Positions 25,401 to 37,204 of a stretch of DNA of 64,000 bases are shown one piece after another. The DNA is from Sclerodactyla briareus (Eukaryota; Echinodermata; Holothuroidea; Dendrochirotida; Sclerodactylidae). The notes below the pieces were generated by a model that ran no database searches, had not been told where the DNA came from, and saw nothing but the letters and a program-made list of their open reading frames with translations. Where the stretch lies: positions 414,001 through 478,000 of the forward strand of contig JAODTK010000699.1 of NCBI GenBank assembly GCA_026419785.1. The letters are read 5' to 3'. Positions within the stretch are counted from its first letter, which is position 1. Each line of letters opens with the position of its first letter. Position numbers and translations under genes: made by a program.

Positions 25401-25769
25401 ATCAGTTCCTATATCCACATTTTATTTTAAATCATATACTTATGCTTAGGAATACCATTCGGCTATATCGAGTTATAGTCTAGACCTTACTACTGATCCT
25501 TGTAAAAACCGTAACCAGGTACATAGGTCAATGGGGGAGACATGGGAAAGATATTTAATAGCTTACAGCAAGGCATACCGGGTTCAGTCAAGTATGTCAG
25601 AACGATAGGAGAGTGTTGCTAAAAAAGCCAATGAAGCTAGGTAATACTTGAAAGTACGTAGGTTATTAGAAGGTAGGCTACGCAATTATTTTCGGGATGT
25701 TGGGTTGCTCATGGTTATGGCTAGGCTCTATTATAACTTGTGTTATATGTTGTTGTACGTACTTTACAC

Positions 25770-25878
25770 CAGCGGCGGATGCAAGCTGTGTCTCTTGTAC
25801 GCACCACTCTTGCTCTAGCTGGCTGTGACCCCTGTTTATCTCAACCTTCAATGACTGTTCTGTACAGGGGTCACGAAC
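25770..25878 (-). CDS. Exon-like minus-strand segment, unknown
   Basis: A strong acceptor (TGTATTCACAG|GTTCG) opens a frame reading VRDPCTEQSLKVEINRG, then SQLEQEWCVQETQLASAA. A possible donor (CTG|GTGTAA) lies at 25,769-25,770, but the frame also stays open beyond it. The amphipathic, charged composition with two Cys is protein-like. No family is recognised. It occupies the place where copy 2 of the NLR segment would have its NACHT exon, but it is not NACHT. Confidence 0.3.
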
Positions 25879-25879
25879 C

Positions 25880-27450
25880 TGTGAATACAATTGTTGTTTT
25901 CTGATATTATGAGCACGAATTGATATTTACCTTTCAAGCAGAGGGTGGTGCATACACATCACTAGCCCTGCTCATGTTGTGAATTGCACAGGTGTTTGTG
26001 AGAATGAAAAGTGTATTTTTTTTAGCAGCAGTGATACTGCCATTTCTAAAAACCACACAAAATATTTGTTAGTTCCGTTATTCTATAAAGGCTGAAACCC
26101 CGTCTGTACTGCTTAATTAAACCGAATATTTTCAATGTTAATCCAGAATACTTGCCATCTTTTATGACTCGGTTATGTGTTCATTCTTGACATACTGCGT
26201 GGCTGTTGGGCTGGTAACTGTGACAAAATTCACATGGAAATAATTGATGACATCATCAGTCGTGCAGGCAAGATTATTACTGGAGCTCTGCCACGTCTTA
26301 ACTCGGACTGACAGATATCGCTCTTCATTCATAGCAGTTAGGCTTCGCAATGCAGATTTTACCACGTAGTTTCATCTCCCTACCCACCAGCTCTTACATT
26401 TTTACATTTTCTAACTGTTTTACGCGAATATCATACGTTTTTCGTTACCTTTTTAGTATTTCAACTGACCTGTTCTCATGATGTTTATCTGTGTCTTATT
26501 ATTCGTCTTATTATTTCACTGCAGACTTGTAATTTCCTTTATTGAGGATATAATAAAACATCTATCTATCTATCTTCTATCTATCTATCTATTCTATCTA
26601 TCTATCGATCTATCTATCTATATATCTATCTATATATCTATTTGCCAATATTTATTATGACGGTATGCCCTCGGTATTCCCCGCTTAACTCGCGATACAC
26701 GATATAACACACACGTGATGATGTGACCTGACCTGACCTATCTATTCTAGCTGATCTGTACATATGAAACGCAACAACGTAATCTAAGAAGGGGCATTAG
26801 GAAGTTGAAATTTGCGTTGATGTGACATTTTGAAAGTACGCAATAGAATGCCAATGTCATTATTAGAACTAGTGGGGTAAGTGTTATCCGGCCGATCAAA
26901 TGGGAGATGATGAATGATATCACATGCAGGCAATTAATATTATAACACCACCTTACCACCTAATGTCCGTTCGTTCATTGTCCGTTCTTTACTATGGTTT
27001 GAGGAAGTTTGTTATCGTTATTGAAGTGGTATTATCGTCTCACAATACCCGGGGAATAATGTACGGTGTTGTTTACCTGTGGAATTTTAAACTAACACTT
27101 GAGATGGCAGCAGATTACTTTGAAACGTGTATATTGACGTATTTCTCTAACCCCGATTCCTGAATTTATAGTTTTAGGCTCATCCCGTTCTTGTGTTATT
27201 TACATTCAAACAAACAATACCGTGTCGCAGCACCCAGCGAATGATGGACACTTCCGGTCTCGTAGTATCACAGCGAAAATATCGCTTGACGATATATCGG
27301 TACTATTGCATCGATATATCATGGTAACGATGTACCCTATTGTGCCCTCTTTTATTGAGAGGCCCGCCCACCGGCAGGCCTTTAGACAAACAAATATGCA
27401 TGAACATGTACAAAAATAAACATCAATCCCCACGCGTTTTTTCTCTCATA
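25880..27450. other. Intergenic, no gene recognised
   Basis: The only clear feature is a (TATC)n microsatellite at about 26,562-26,642, preceded by AATAAAACA. That combination often marks a retrotransposon 3' tail, but no coding remnant is visible beside it. Confidence 0.45.
26562..26642. repeat. (TATC)n microsatellite
   Basis: About 80 bases of CTAT/TATC units with a few substitutions. Confidence 0.95.
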
Positions 27451-27454
27451 TTGG

Positions 27455-29210
27455 TGGAAGCAGAAGGTTAAAGATGGCATTGGCCCATTGTTGGATCCTG
27501 ATACTGGTGCTACGGTTAGTGGAAGTCGGGACATGTCAGATATTCTCAATAATTATTTTTCCTCAGTCTTCACGCAGGAGAACTTCGGAAATTTCAAAGA
27601 TCTCGTTGTTGGTGAATCACCAGGAAGCGTTGATATTGTTTGTACACCAGTTTCGGTAAAACAAAAACAGAAAAAACAAACAAACTGTCAAGGTCTCAAG
27701 CACGGCAAATCTCCTGGCCCGGATGCAATTTACCCCTTCTTTTTCAAGTCATTCGCAGACTATCTCTGTACTCCGTTAGCTGACATTTTCAATAAAACTC
27801 AGGAGGAAGGTATTGCTCCTGATAATTGGAGGAGGGCGAAATGATTGTCCAATTTTCAAGAAGGGCAATTGATCTCTTTCTAGCAATTACAGGCCTGTCA
27901 GTCTCACCAGTATCATTTGTAAGGTAATGGAGTCGACAGTTCGGGATCATATGGTAACCATTCGATGGGAAGATCTGATTAGCAACTCCCCCATGGTTTC
28001 AGAAAAGGTCGTTAGTGTTTGTCTAATCTTTTAGAATTCATGGAAGATGGTACTGATGCTGTTGACCGAGGCAACGCTGTTGATATTATCTTCTTAGACT
28101 CTCAGAAAGCCTTTGAAAAAGTTCCCCTAATGTCTGTTGCTCAAATTGGAGAGTTCTGGTATTGACGGGAATGTTCTCAGGTGGATTCGAGGGTGGCTTC
28201 ATGACAAGGAACAACGGGTTGTTATTAACGGTTGTGCTTCTACTTGGCAGAAGGTCACTAGTGGCGTTCCACAGGGATCGGTTCTTGGACCCCTACTGTT
28301 TCTGACGTTAATAATCTTGATAATTCAGTGCAGTCCAGAGTGAAAAAGTTGCAGACGACACAAAGTTGCACCGAGAGGTTTCGTCGGACGATGATGTTAA
28401 AATGGTTGAGAATGATCTTGACCTGATTTCTAAGTGGTCGTTTGATTGGCAGATGTTTTGCAATGCTGGCAAGTTTAAAGTAATGCATGTTGGTTTCCAA
28501 AATAGTAACGCCTCATTCAGTTTGACTGGTCAGGATATTCAGGTGATGGACTCGGAAAAAAGATCTTGGTGTGAGCTTCGAGGCTCCGTTCAAATTTTCT
28601 AAGCAGTGTGCTTAAGCTGCAAGGAAAGCCGATTGGATTCTTGGTCTGATGATGCGGCATTTCAATTCCTTGGATGAGGATATAGTTCTCAGACTCTTCA
28701 AGCAACTAGTGAGACCTCACCTCGAGTATTCGGTACAAGTGTGGAGCTCTTATTTCGTGAAAGATGAGCAGTTGATTGGAAAATGTTCAGAGGAGGCTAC
28801 TAAATTAATTAGTCGCCTGAGAGATTTCCCGTACTCAGACTCAGGCGTCTTGGGCTGAGTTCAATGGAGCTGAGGCGGGTTCGGGGTGATTTGATCCAGG
28901 TCTTCGAAATTGTCCATAGACTTGATGGTTTGGTATTCGATGACTTCATTGAGTTTTCCAATGTGACTACTACTCGTGGACACCACCTCAAGCTTCGAGG
29001 TACTCGATGTAGATTGGATCTTCGGAAACACTTCTTTGCACAGAGAGTCATCAACGAGGGAAAGCCTTTCGTTATGTTATGTCTAGTAGTGCGAATGCCT
29101 TCAAGAACGCCTTCGATTTATTCTTCAAGAATTGTGGGCGAATTATGTAGCTTCTGGCCTCGTTTGCACATTTTGGGTTGCGGTTTCAGGGTCGTTCATA
29201 CGACCCCCAT
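27455..29210 (+). mobile_element. Non-LTR retrotransposon, CR1-like, 3' half
   Basis: A LINE ORF2 piece in the plus direction, broken by several frameshifts and stops. Blocks in order are LLDPDTGATVSGSRDMSDIL (27,488), HGKSPGPDAIYPFF (about 27,702), NWRR plus CPIFKKGN (about 27,830), SNYRPVSLTSIICKVMEST (about 27,880), FLDSQKAFEKVP-like (about 28,090), WIRGWLHDKEQRVVINGC (about 28,180), TSGVPQGSVLGPLLF (about 28,257), ADDTKLHREV (about 28,352), ILGLMMRHFNSLDEDI (about 28,640) and LEYSVQVWSSYF (about 28,720). A C-terminal region with LRRVRGDLIQVFEIVH (about 28,867) follows. The order and wording are those of a CR1/Jockey-supergroup reverse transcriptase with its thumb. The endonuclease half is missing, which is typical of 5' truncation on insertion. 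A short hairpin lies in the 3' region near 29,189. Confidence 0.88.
29188..29206 (+). other. Perfect hairpin in LINE 3' region
   Basis: GGGTCGT-TCAT-ACGACCC, a 7-bp perfect stem with a 4-base loop, about 40 bases past the end of the LINE reading frame. LINE reverse transcriptases often recognise 3' hairpins. Confidence 0.6.
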
Positions 29211-29214
29211 CTAT

Positions 29215-30360
29215 GTATATATCTTGAAAGACTCAATATCGTTGTCATTGGAGAACATTTGCCATAACTTCGAAAGTTCTTCCCGACTGGAGTAGTACAT
29301 GTACCAATGGTCGTTTTTATGTTTCAAGCGGTTATGAAAATAATTTGCAATCCTGATAATGCTGCGCCGTTCATGGAGCCTTAACCTTGTATTCCGAATG
29401 CAAAAATAAAACAAAGTCGAGAAGAATTCTCTTGGCAACGTACTCGACATATCAGGTCCTATCAATGTGATTTCTATCCCATCGATACCGTGTTTCTCTG
29501 TTATCAAAGTGTTACATTTGGCAGGTACATGCTGCCACAGACACGCAACTTTAGTAAAGTAAGTGCAGAACAAATGATGTACTCTATTGATACAAAATTG
29601 GGCTGAGGCGGTTTTTCGTCGTGACGTCGCCACCACAATCTGTAAGATTTTACTAGTGTAGTTACTATGGTCTCATTCTGTATTATTCTTCCTAACGTTT
29701 CTTTCTGAAGGATGTTTGAACGTTAGTGTCACTGCATGGAAAGAGCGACAAATAGATTTCGTAAATTGATAATACTGATGAACACCAACACTACGGGTCA
29801 TCGATTCTAATATCTTCTTCGCAGATCACATATGTATCCCCGTCAGTTTCAGGTCTATAATACCTACCTCCCATCGACCCTTTGCAAGGCTGAAGCAGTA
29901 AACAAGTCCATGTCCCCGTCATATAGAACTGGAATAAAGGGAAGAGAGTTTAATAGGATGTAGGATGTACTATGGGATGTTTAAAGTATGAAAATGGAAG
30001 ATTGTTGGTCACATAATTCAATGAATACGAGCGACCAGCTAGGCGAAATTACCTAGTACATCACAACATGAGACAAGACGCAAAACGTCTCGTCGTGATT
30101 CCTTGCAATGTCGTGATGGGTTTTTATTTGATGTCGGTTGTCAGGCTGATTCTATTGGGCTTGTTATTGGCAAGTATTCATATTGTCCCATCTGTCTGAT
30201 ATGTCGGAATTCATGCACAAACCAAAGAAGAAACATCACACAGCATTAAAGCGAAAGACCACAAATCTAACCAAGCAGACATCTCTACTGATGTCATCAA
30301 TGCTGCATGGGGAATGGGGAGGCTCCACCTGGTTGGATTCACGATAGTTGCCTGAGGTCA
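29215..30360. other. Intergenic, nothing recognised
   Basis: A 141-codon minus-strand frame (29,211-29,636) is the longest here. It shows no domain, splice context or repeat and is not called as a gene. Confidence 0.4.
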
Positions 30361-30369
30361 GTAATCAAT

Positions 30370-30725
30370 AACAGTTGCTTCTGATGAACAGTATACTACA
30401 CAAGTGATCACTGAAACTGATGCCACAGAAGTAAGACAATAATAGTTGCCTTTGATGAACAGCATACTGCACAAGTGATCTCTGAAACTGATGCCACAGA
30501 AGTAAGACAATAATAGTTGCCTTTGATGAACAGTATACTACACAAGTGATCACTGAAACTGATGCCACAGAAGTAAGACAATAATAGTTGCCTTTGATGA
30601 ACAGTATACTGCACATGTGATCACCAAAACTGATGCCACAGAAGTAAGCAATAATAGTTGCCTTCGATGAACGGTATTCTGCACAAGTGATCACTGAAAC
30701 TGATGCCACAGAAGTAAGACAATGG
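30370..30725. repeat. Tandem repeat, 71-bp unit, about 5 copies
   Basis: The unit GTTGCCTTTGATGAACAG, then ACTGCACAAGTGATCACTGA, then AACTGATGCCACAGAAGTAA starts at about 30,374, 30,445, 30,516, 30,587 and 30,657. Periods are 71, 71, 71 and 70 bases, and identity between copies is high. The repetitive minus-strand frames here are products of the repeat. Confidence 0.95.
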
Positions 30726-30774
30726 GAGTCAAGCAATTACATAATACACCACAGCCAGGATGATTGGAAGTGTG

Positions 30775-33700
30775 TGTGGGGGGGGGGGGGGGTGCTATTA
30801 TATATACTATGTTGGGTTTCCGTGAATAGAGAGTCCACAAAAAAGTTGAGGACTGTACAAGTATGTTAACGGCGGACAGTTAATGGGAGCTAGGTATTTC
30901 TGTTCAATCAGATCCGTCGACAACTACTTAGGTTTATGGGAAAAGTTAATTTCTTGGGAGTTCTACATGATGTCAAAATCGAGGGTCATTCGATCACATT
31001 CTAGTAATATCTTAATTTCAAGATGAAACATTACATGACATTTCAAATTGCATTGCACAATATTATGTGGTGCAATGGTATTTGCTTGTTTGATTATGTT
31101 GATTGGAAAAAATAGGAATTGCAGAAATACAATGGGCTGTTCAGGGAATTCGCATCACTGCAACCATTGGAGTTAAAAACCTCCCCAGAACAAAACGATT
31201 ATGTGCCATCGATTTTAGGTAAATATCTATAGGTTTACATTTTGAAAAAATAGGGATACAATTGAGTGTGGGGGGGGGGGCCGTCCCCCCTAAAATTTGA
31301 CCGAATGAAATTTGAAAGTTACAACAACATCGACAATTAACTATCATTATCGATCGGCGAAACCAAGGATGGAAATAGTAATATATTATGCAAAACAGGC
31401 CCTAAATAAATGTGAAAACTAGTATCCTTTTTACGTTCAACAAATGTTGCTCGTACCGAACCCCGTTGCTGCCTGGTCTGCAATATTCGCAGCTGGTAGC
31501 GAAATCTGTAATCATGCCGTGTTCACCAGTCTGTTCTAGATCGACTAGAGCATCTTGAGCAGTGCGCTATTTCGTCAACAAGAGGAAAACAGAGGTAGCA
31601 TTTGTGGCAAATACCAAGTGATTGACCGACTGACGGTAATGCTAGTCGCCTGACTAGGCCCCGACTAGATAATACAAGATGGACAATAATCAACGCTATA
31701 TGTACAAACCACAAATACTCAGAACAAAAGTGAGACATTGAAAAAAATTGTCATCAGGATGAAAAATAGAAGAGTGATGCTTGCAGGTCTGTGAATTGAC
31801 CTTATCATTCACTATTTGCAGTAATGGCTTATAGTTGTTTACCGTACGTTTCAAATAAAAATAAAAAACCCTGAACCGCACTATTTATGTATCAAACGGT
31901 ATATGTAAATTGCTATAAATTTGCTCACAGATATGTTGAGATAAAACCATAACCTATTTGAAACCGTGATTCCATTGTTTGTTACAATACATACAAAGTT
32001 GAAAAGTAGGTGTTACGGACGTGCAAAGGGACACCAATTGTCCTACTTTGTTTGTCTTTAAAAAAACGTACGTAATAATTTTAACTAGTGGTCAACTTAT
32101 GGCTAAAATGCGAGGAAGGAAACCAAAGTGTTAAACCATGATAATCTTTCCACGGGAGTCGACTAAACCCCGAACAGACTGCAAAAAGTCCAATTACGAT
32201 AAACGTGACCACGTGGCGATGGGCCACTGGGGGCGGGACGCGAGTTTTTTTATTCCTTAGACGCTAGCGCAAATGTGAGACAAATTGACAATCAGAAGCC
32301 GAAGATACTTAAACTCCGCCTCAGCCAAACTTTTGAGTCCGCTCTGTCGAATATAAGGCTTGACACTGACAGACGGCTAAGGACTAGCGATGGATTCTCG
32401 CTGATGAATTATCCATATTCTGCTGTCGGTAAGTATACGATGATGATTGAAACCGTGGATGTTATCTTCCGCCATCGAAGTGTGAAAGTGATGAACAAAG
32501 TGGCGTTCATTGAGCCTCTTGGTTATTACTCTTAAGTTTTCAGACAAACTTTCTTTCCAGTTACGATGGCCTTTCGCCCTAACGTCTTCACGTCTGAGAC
32601 AGTGAACGTCCTCCCCTTTAGTCGCCTCTTTGAAAAGGAGCCAAGGGCGCAACCATTGGAGGTCAGGGGATCACGACCACCAACTTTTATGTGGACCCCA
32701 ACCTCCCAAAAACAGTGATGCAATTGCAACGGAACACATGTCTAATATGCTTGAGACCGCAAAGGCAAAGGCTCCTTGGGGCTTACAGATCTCCCAGGAC
32801 CCACCACACATGTTTGTTGCTTGACTGTTCGGCAACCCCCCAACTTTCTGGGCGTTGATGCGCCCTTTGAAATGAGCCGAGGTATTGTGGTAAGGATTTT
32901 ACCGCCTTGTATATAGACACCTCTCTATCATACGGACTTCTAACTCGCGACAACCCCGATCGATAAGCAATCGTGCTGTGGGCTGGGGGTTGTAGAAGAT
33001 GACCACGGTATTCCCCGATGTCGTACGAGGCGACTAAAGAGGAGGGTATTGAAACGTGAAATACACTATAGAACCACGTAGCGTTTTTAATGTGTCGTTA
33101 AACATGACCTTACCTACCACTAATGATCACTACAACTACAAATTAACCCATAGTCCGAGGTAGGGGGCCCCTTAAAGTTTCCAGGCGGGAGACGTTCTCC
33201 CTGAGAAAATAATATAAATCGCTTAGGTTTTACTTCAAAAGGATGAAAACTTTTAGCCAACGGATCGCATAGTTGGTAGCCATAGGCCTGCCAGAATCGT
33301 GGGACAAATGGGACACTTGCACTGAGCACTACAAAATACTAGGTATGCACCCTCCCTTACTGTTGAAGCGGGCTTCAATAATTGTGGGGGGAGCCTATAT
33401 CCTTATAGGGCAGATATTGCGCATCATTTGGCGATAGCGTTCTAGGAAAAAAAAGTCGCGGGCGGGAAAGGGGCTAACTGGGTGAGCCATCATATACTCA
33501 GTCTCGCATCATGGCACTGAAATCACCGTAATGAGGAAGAAAGTCGATGTCTTAGATGGGGGAAAGGGGGTGAGAAGGTGTTAACATCCCTTCCCGGGCT
33601 CTCCTCAGCGGGAATTTGCTGTCTCCAAACCCAGCGGATATGCATTATCAAATTCTCATAAGAACATTTATTAAAAACTACGATCATGCAGACATGGCCC

Positions 33701-33900
33701 CATGTTTTAGGACGGGTACAATAGTCACAACGATTGGGAAGTGCCGTTTCCGGCAGCATCCCACAGCAGGTCAGGGTTACGTGCATCAGTTGCTTGAATT
33801 CAGACCCACTAACCAGACGCCTACAGCCACAACAGGTCATTTATTAACAAACGAATCAGGAATTATTACGAAGCATTTCAAACAGTGCGTTACAATTGAA
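30775..33900. other. Intergenic, no gene recognised
   Basis: Holds poly-G runs near 30,778 and 31,270 and a dispersed repeat piece at 32,975-33,040. Frames at 32,275-32,652 and 33,523-33,906 on both strands lack recognisable motifs. Confidence 0.45.
32975..33040 (+). repeat. Dispersed repeat piece (copy at 33.0 kb)
   Basis: GGGTTGTAGAAGATGACCAC, then GGTATTCCCCG, then AGGCGACTAAAGAGGAGGG recurs in diverged form at 48,635-48,705. It resembles a short repeat that I recall as common in invertebrate genomes. Confidence 0.5.
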
Positions 33901-33904
33901 TTCT

Positions 33905-34330
33905 AGGACCTCATGCGGAGTCAAGACTGAATGGCACAAGGATAGAGGGGGCAGGTGTGAAATGAAATATTACAACTTCTGCTAGGACTAGGAACTTGGA
34001 CCTGGCAATCCAGTAGACTTAAAATACAGGTGCAGGGTATCGGTTTTTGCTTCATCATTAAAAATTGCAAAACTGGGTTCATATGTGCCCTTAATAAATG
34101 TGAAGAACGGAAAAACCAAACAATGGTACAACATGATTAAAGAACTCATGCTGAGAAAAAAATGAATGGTACTTGCATTAGTGGGGCAGGTGTGATTATG
34201 GAAAATTACAACTTATGTTAGGACAGAAATTGACCGACAGCATAGAAATTCAAATAACAAGTGCAGGGCATCAGTTTTGCTATATTAATATTGCAAAGCT
34301 TCAGGGTACAAACTTGAAACCCTAATATGA
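33905..34330. repeat. Diverged tandem duplication, about 235 bp
   Basis: Copy one (33,905-34,110) and copy two (34,140-34,330) share CTCATGC.GAG, GAATGG, GGGGCAGGTGTGA, ATTACAACTT, TAGGAC, GTGCAGGG.ATC and ATTGCAAA in the same order. Confidence 0.75.
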
Positions 34331-34919
34331 TCATATATTTCAACATCTCATCTTCATTTTATAAGTAACAAGGGTCAATGTCAGTTTACTCACGCCTCTT
34401 CAAAGAATAAAATAGCGCATATGTACTCATCATGTGTACAGATTCAACACAAGCAATTCACCTACAAGTCGCCAATAACTTCTGTCTAATAACTACTGTC
34501 CGTAACAGATATAGCAGTTTCCTCCTACTAGTACTACTAGTCACAACCTGCAGCCCACAAGCGATATCACCGTGGGACATGTCCCCAATGAGTCGGTAAA
34601 GACATGAAGCAAAACTGTAGAGCATGCTAACAAATCAACCACTAAAGCTGCCTTGAAATGCGAATGGGAGTATAGACAAAAGGCTTGTTACTCAAATCAG
34701 ACTACACACCTGGATACCAAACTATGAGGGCAATCAACCTACCTTGCTCGTATAAGAATAATAGAAAGTTTTATGACCCACTCCCAAGATTTTTTCACGA
34801 TCAATTAGGGTAGTGTGGACATTTGTAAATAGGCATATGGGAAACCCACTGACCTTCAGGTATTGCGCGGCATAATTAGACTATTCTTGGTTTATATGGG
34901 TACATATTCTCAAGTGCAA

Positions 34920-36220
34920 TAATGAGATTACGCAGCGAGGCTCTGGCGGGAGGGAGGGCGGGGTATGGCGCCTCATCTCCTAGTCCTTAAATCTAGGAAG
35001 TCAAAAGATCCGCTCATGTAGAGGAAGGGGGAGGCAGGGGGCAGAATTGGACAAACTTTGGTTATCTCAGTACAGGAGTGACTCATCAAGAATTGACCTA
35101 TTATTTTGGCCCAAATGACTGAAACTTGGTTCCAATTGGGCCATCCCCTCATAATTGGAGAACGCAGATTACGCAGTGAATGCTTTTGGAATGAATGTGG
35201 GGCCTCCCACCTGACCTGATCTAGTGAGGTCAAAAGCCGCTCAGGTAGAGGGGGGTAGGGGAAAGGTAGCTGCACGAATTAGCATAAATGCAATTTTGGG
35301 CATTGCGCACCGCGGGTGACTTATGAAGAATTGGACCTAATGTGGGGTATGGCAAGATTCGCAAAGTGACAGCAACGGGTGAAGGATGGGAGAAAGAGAA
35401 GATGAGGACCCTGACATAAGAAGATCAAGGGATCTGGTAAGGGTAGGGGGTATTTTGATGGGGCCCATCCACCTCCTAAGTCATGGTTTTCACACAGGTA
35501 GAGAAAGGGAGGGAAAAGGTAGGCGGCAGGTTTTTATAAGTACACATTTTCGGCATCTGGAATGGAGGAGGAGTGGTGTCACAAAGAGAGAGTGGGGGCA
35601 GTAGGTACCCATCCAGAATGTACCTAAGTTGGGGCTCTGATGATTTTTGACATTGAAAGAGGGGAACCACTTCCTAATTGGAAAACGCAGAATACCCAGT
35701 GAATGCTTTTGGCAGTAGGTAGGGGGGTTGAGGCCTCGTCTCCCTGTCCTGAATCTATAGAGAAGATGAAATATCCACTCAGCGGAGGAGGAGGTGGAAG
35801 GTAGGCTACAAAATTTGACATAACTACAATTTTGGGCATCTGGAAGGGAGAATGGGTGGTGTCAGGAAGAGAGACAATGGGAGTGACTCATCTAGGATTG
35901 TACCTAATTGGGGGCACCGTATGGCTTTTGACATCCGAAGGGGAAATCGGGGGCCCAGCCCCTCCCCTACCTATATCCCGTGAGGGCACAGTATTCCCCA
36001 ACTACACTATGGCAGGGGTTGGGAGCTGACGAAAGTAGTTTAATACATATTACTCTTAGTTGTCCCTGGGCTTGCCATTTGTCCCTAGGCGCATATAGCC
36101 CCACCTAACTGGGGAACGCAGTGAATCTTTTGCAGTGAAGGGGGGTGGTGGGAAATTTTGTACAATTTTGGGCATATGAGTACAATTTGGAGCACAGGGT
36201 CATCACTTGTCACACCAAAA
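34920..36220. repeat. G-rich diverged tandem array
   Basis: Blocks containing GGAGAACGCAGATTACGCAG, GTGAATGCTTTTGG, then GGGGCCTC and a segment like AGGTAGAGGGGGTAGGGGAA, recur near 34,930, 35,155, 35,680 and 36,110 with changing spacing. TTGGGCAT and GACTCAT..AGAATTG.ACCTA recur between them. No coding sequence is supported. Confidence 0.65.
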
Positions 36221-36229
36221 ACTGTACAT

Positions 36230-37200
36230 AAAAAATGGCCCCAAGTAGGCTAAGGTTGAATTTTGAAGTAAACACAACCTACTTAGGTGGTTAATACCCC
36301 CTCACTGTGTTGTTCTGCAATGATGCTTGAATGTGGTACGTTCGCTATATATGTATGTGGAGAAGGTTGGCTGCAAGGCTGTGGTTCAACCCATTGGTAT
36401 ATTCCGGGCGGGGCTTAGTTGAAAAAATGGGCCAGTTGTCAGCCCAAATTGGCTACAATAGCCAAATTTGGCTACAATATAGCAACAGCCAAGCAATAGT
36501 GGTCTATAGTCAGGCCCTGTATATCTCACGTGGGTTTTGTCAGTGTTGACATTTCCAATTGATTTGGTAATTGGGAGATGATACATTCATTTACATTGTG
36601 TCCAATTTCCAGAATACTTCCAATAGTCTGACCGCATGCTCATTTTTTGTGGGGGGACTGAGGTGGGTACAAGTCAACTTGAGAGTGAGAGTAGCAGGGG
36701 GAATTACGCAGGTGGGGTTATGGAACATACATGTTTCCTGGTATGCCAGTACACTGCTGTTTAAAAATTCCCTTTACTGTTGGAGTCGTTTGTTAATTCC
36801 CAAACATTCCATTCATGTATGCATGAATAGATATTTGCAGATTGAACCATTTAACTGATGTATTGTAAGGCGCAAATGTCTCATGCACAACGTTGTTTCT
36901 GTGGAATCAAACATTTGGTTAAGTGTGGCCAGAATTGATGTGTGTTGTGAGGGTGGTAGGGTAAGGGCGGGGCGGTGGAAAAGAGAACGGTGGGAGAAGG
37001 GTTGCTGAGATGTAGGGCTCATGTGATTGCAAACATACCAACCCCACACCCTGGTCCCTTAAGCTTGAACATCGTGATACTGTCTGATTGTGTAATTGAC
37101 TAGGTTTGCATTTTACCTAGTGATTTTAGGACCAGTTACTATAATCACAACCATTAGTATACTCCAAAGTCAGCTGCCTTAGCAGTTCAAACACGGAATC
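36230..37200. other. Intergenic, nothing recognised
   Basis: No supported gene; includes a short internal repeat AATTTGGCTACAATA near 36,448-36,480. Confidence 0.45.
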
Positions 37201-37204
37201 GGGT

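Larger units (their letters stand above)
23490..25690 (-). repeat. Diverged copy 2 of the NLR 3'-end duplication
   Basis: This segment aligns with copy 1 (from 7,665) on its left part. With copy 3 (39,713-41,985) it aligns from the post-NACHT exon through the intron, including 'gttccagcttcc', 'gatatgagggggtat', the 'cccactttgttaagagtgaact' block, the ATT microsatellite and the 'tggttcagtca' block. Similarity to copy 3 fades near 25,690, about 150 bases before a NACHT exon would be expected. Confidence 0.75.

Noticed and set aside
26162-26365. Minus-strand 67-codon frame
   Set aside because: Somewhat protein-like, but no motif, splice sites or neighbour support.
29211-29636. Minus-strand 141-codon frame
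   Set aside because: Long, but no motif, splice context or repeat; it overlaps the 3' end of the CR1-like LINE and is compatible with chance.
30370-30725. Possible CRISPR-like array
   Set aside because: Units are contiguous with no unique spacers, and the genome is eukaryotic.
30365-30736. Minus-strand 123-codon repetitive frame
   Set aside because: It is generated by the 71-bp tandem repeat; the period is not a multiple of three, so frames change between units.
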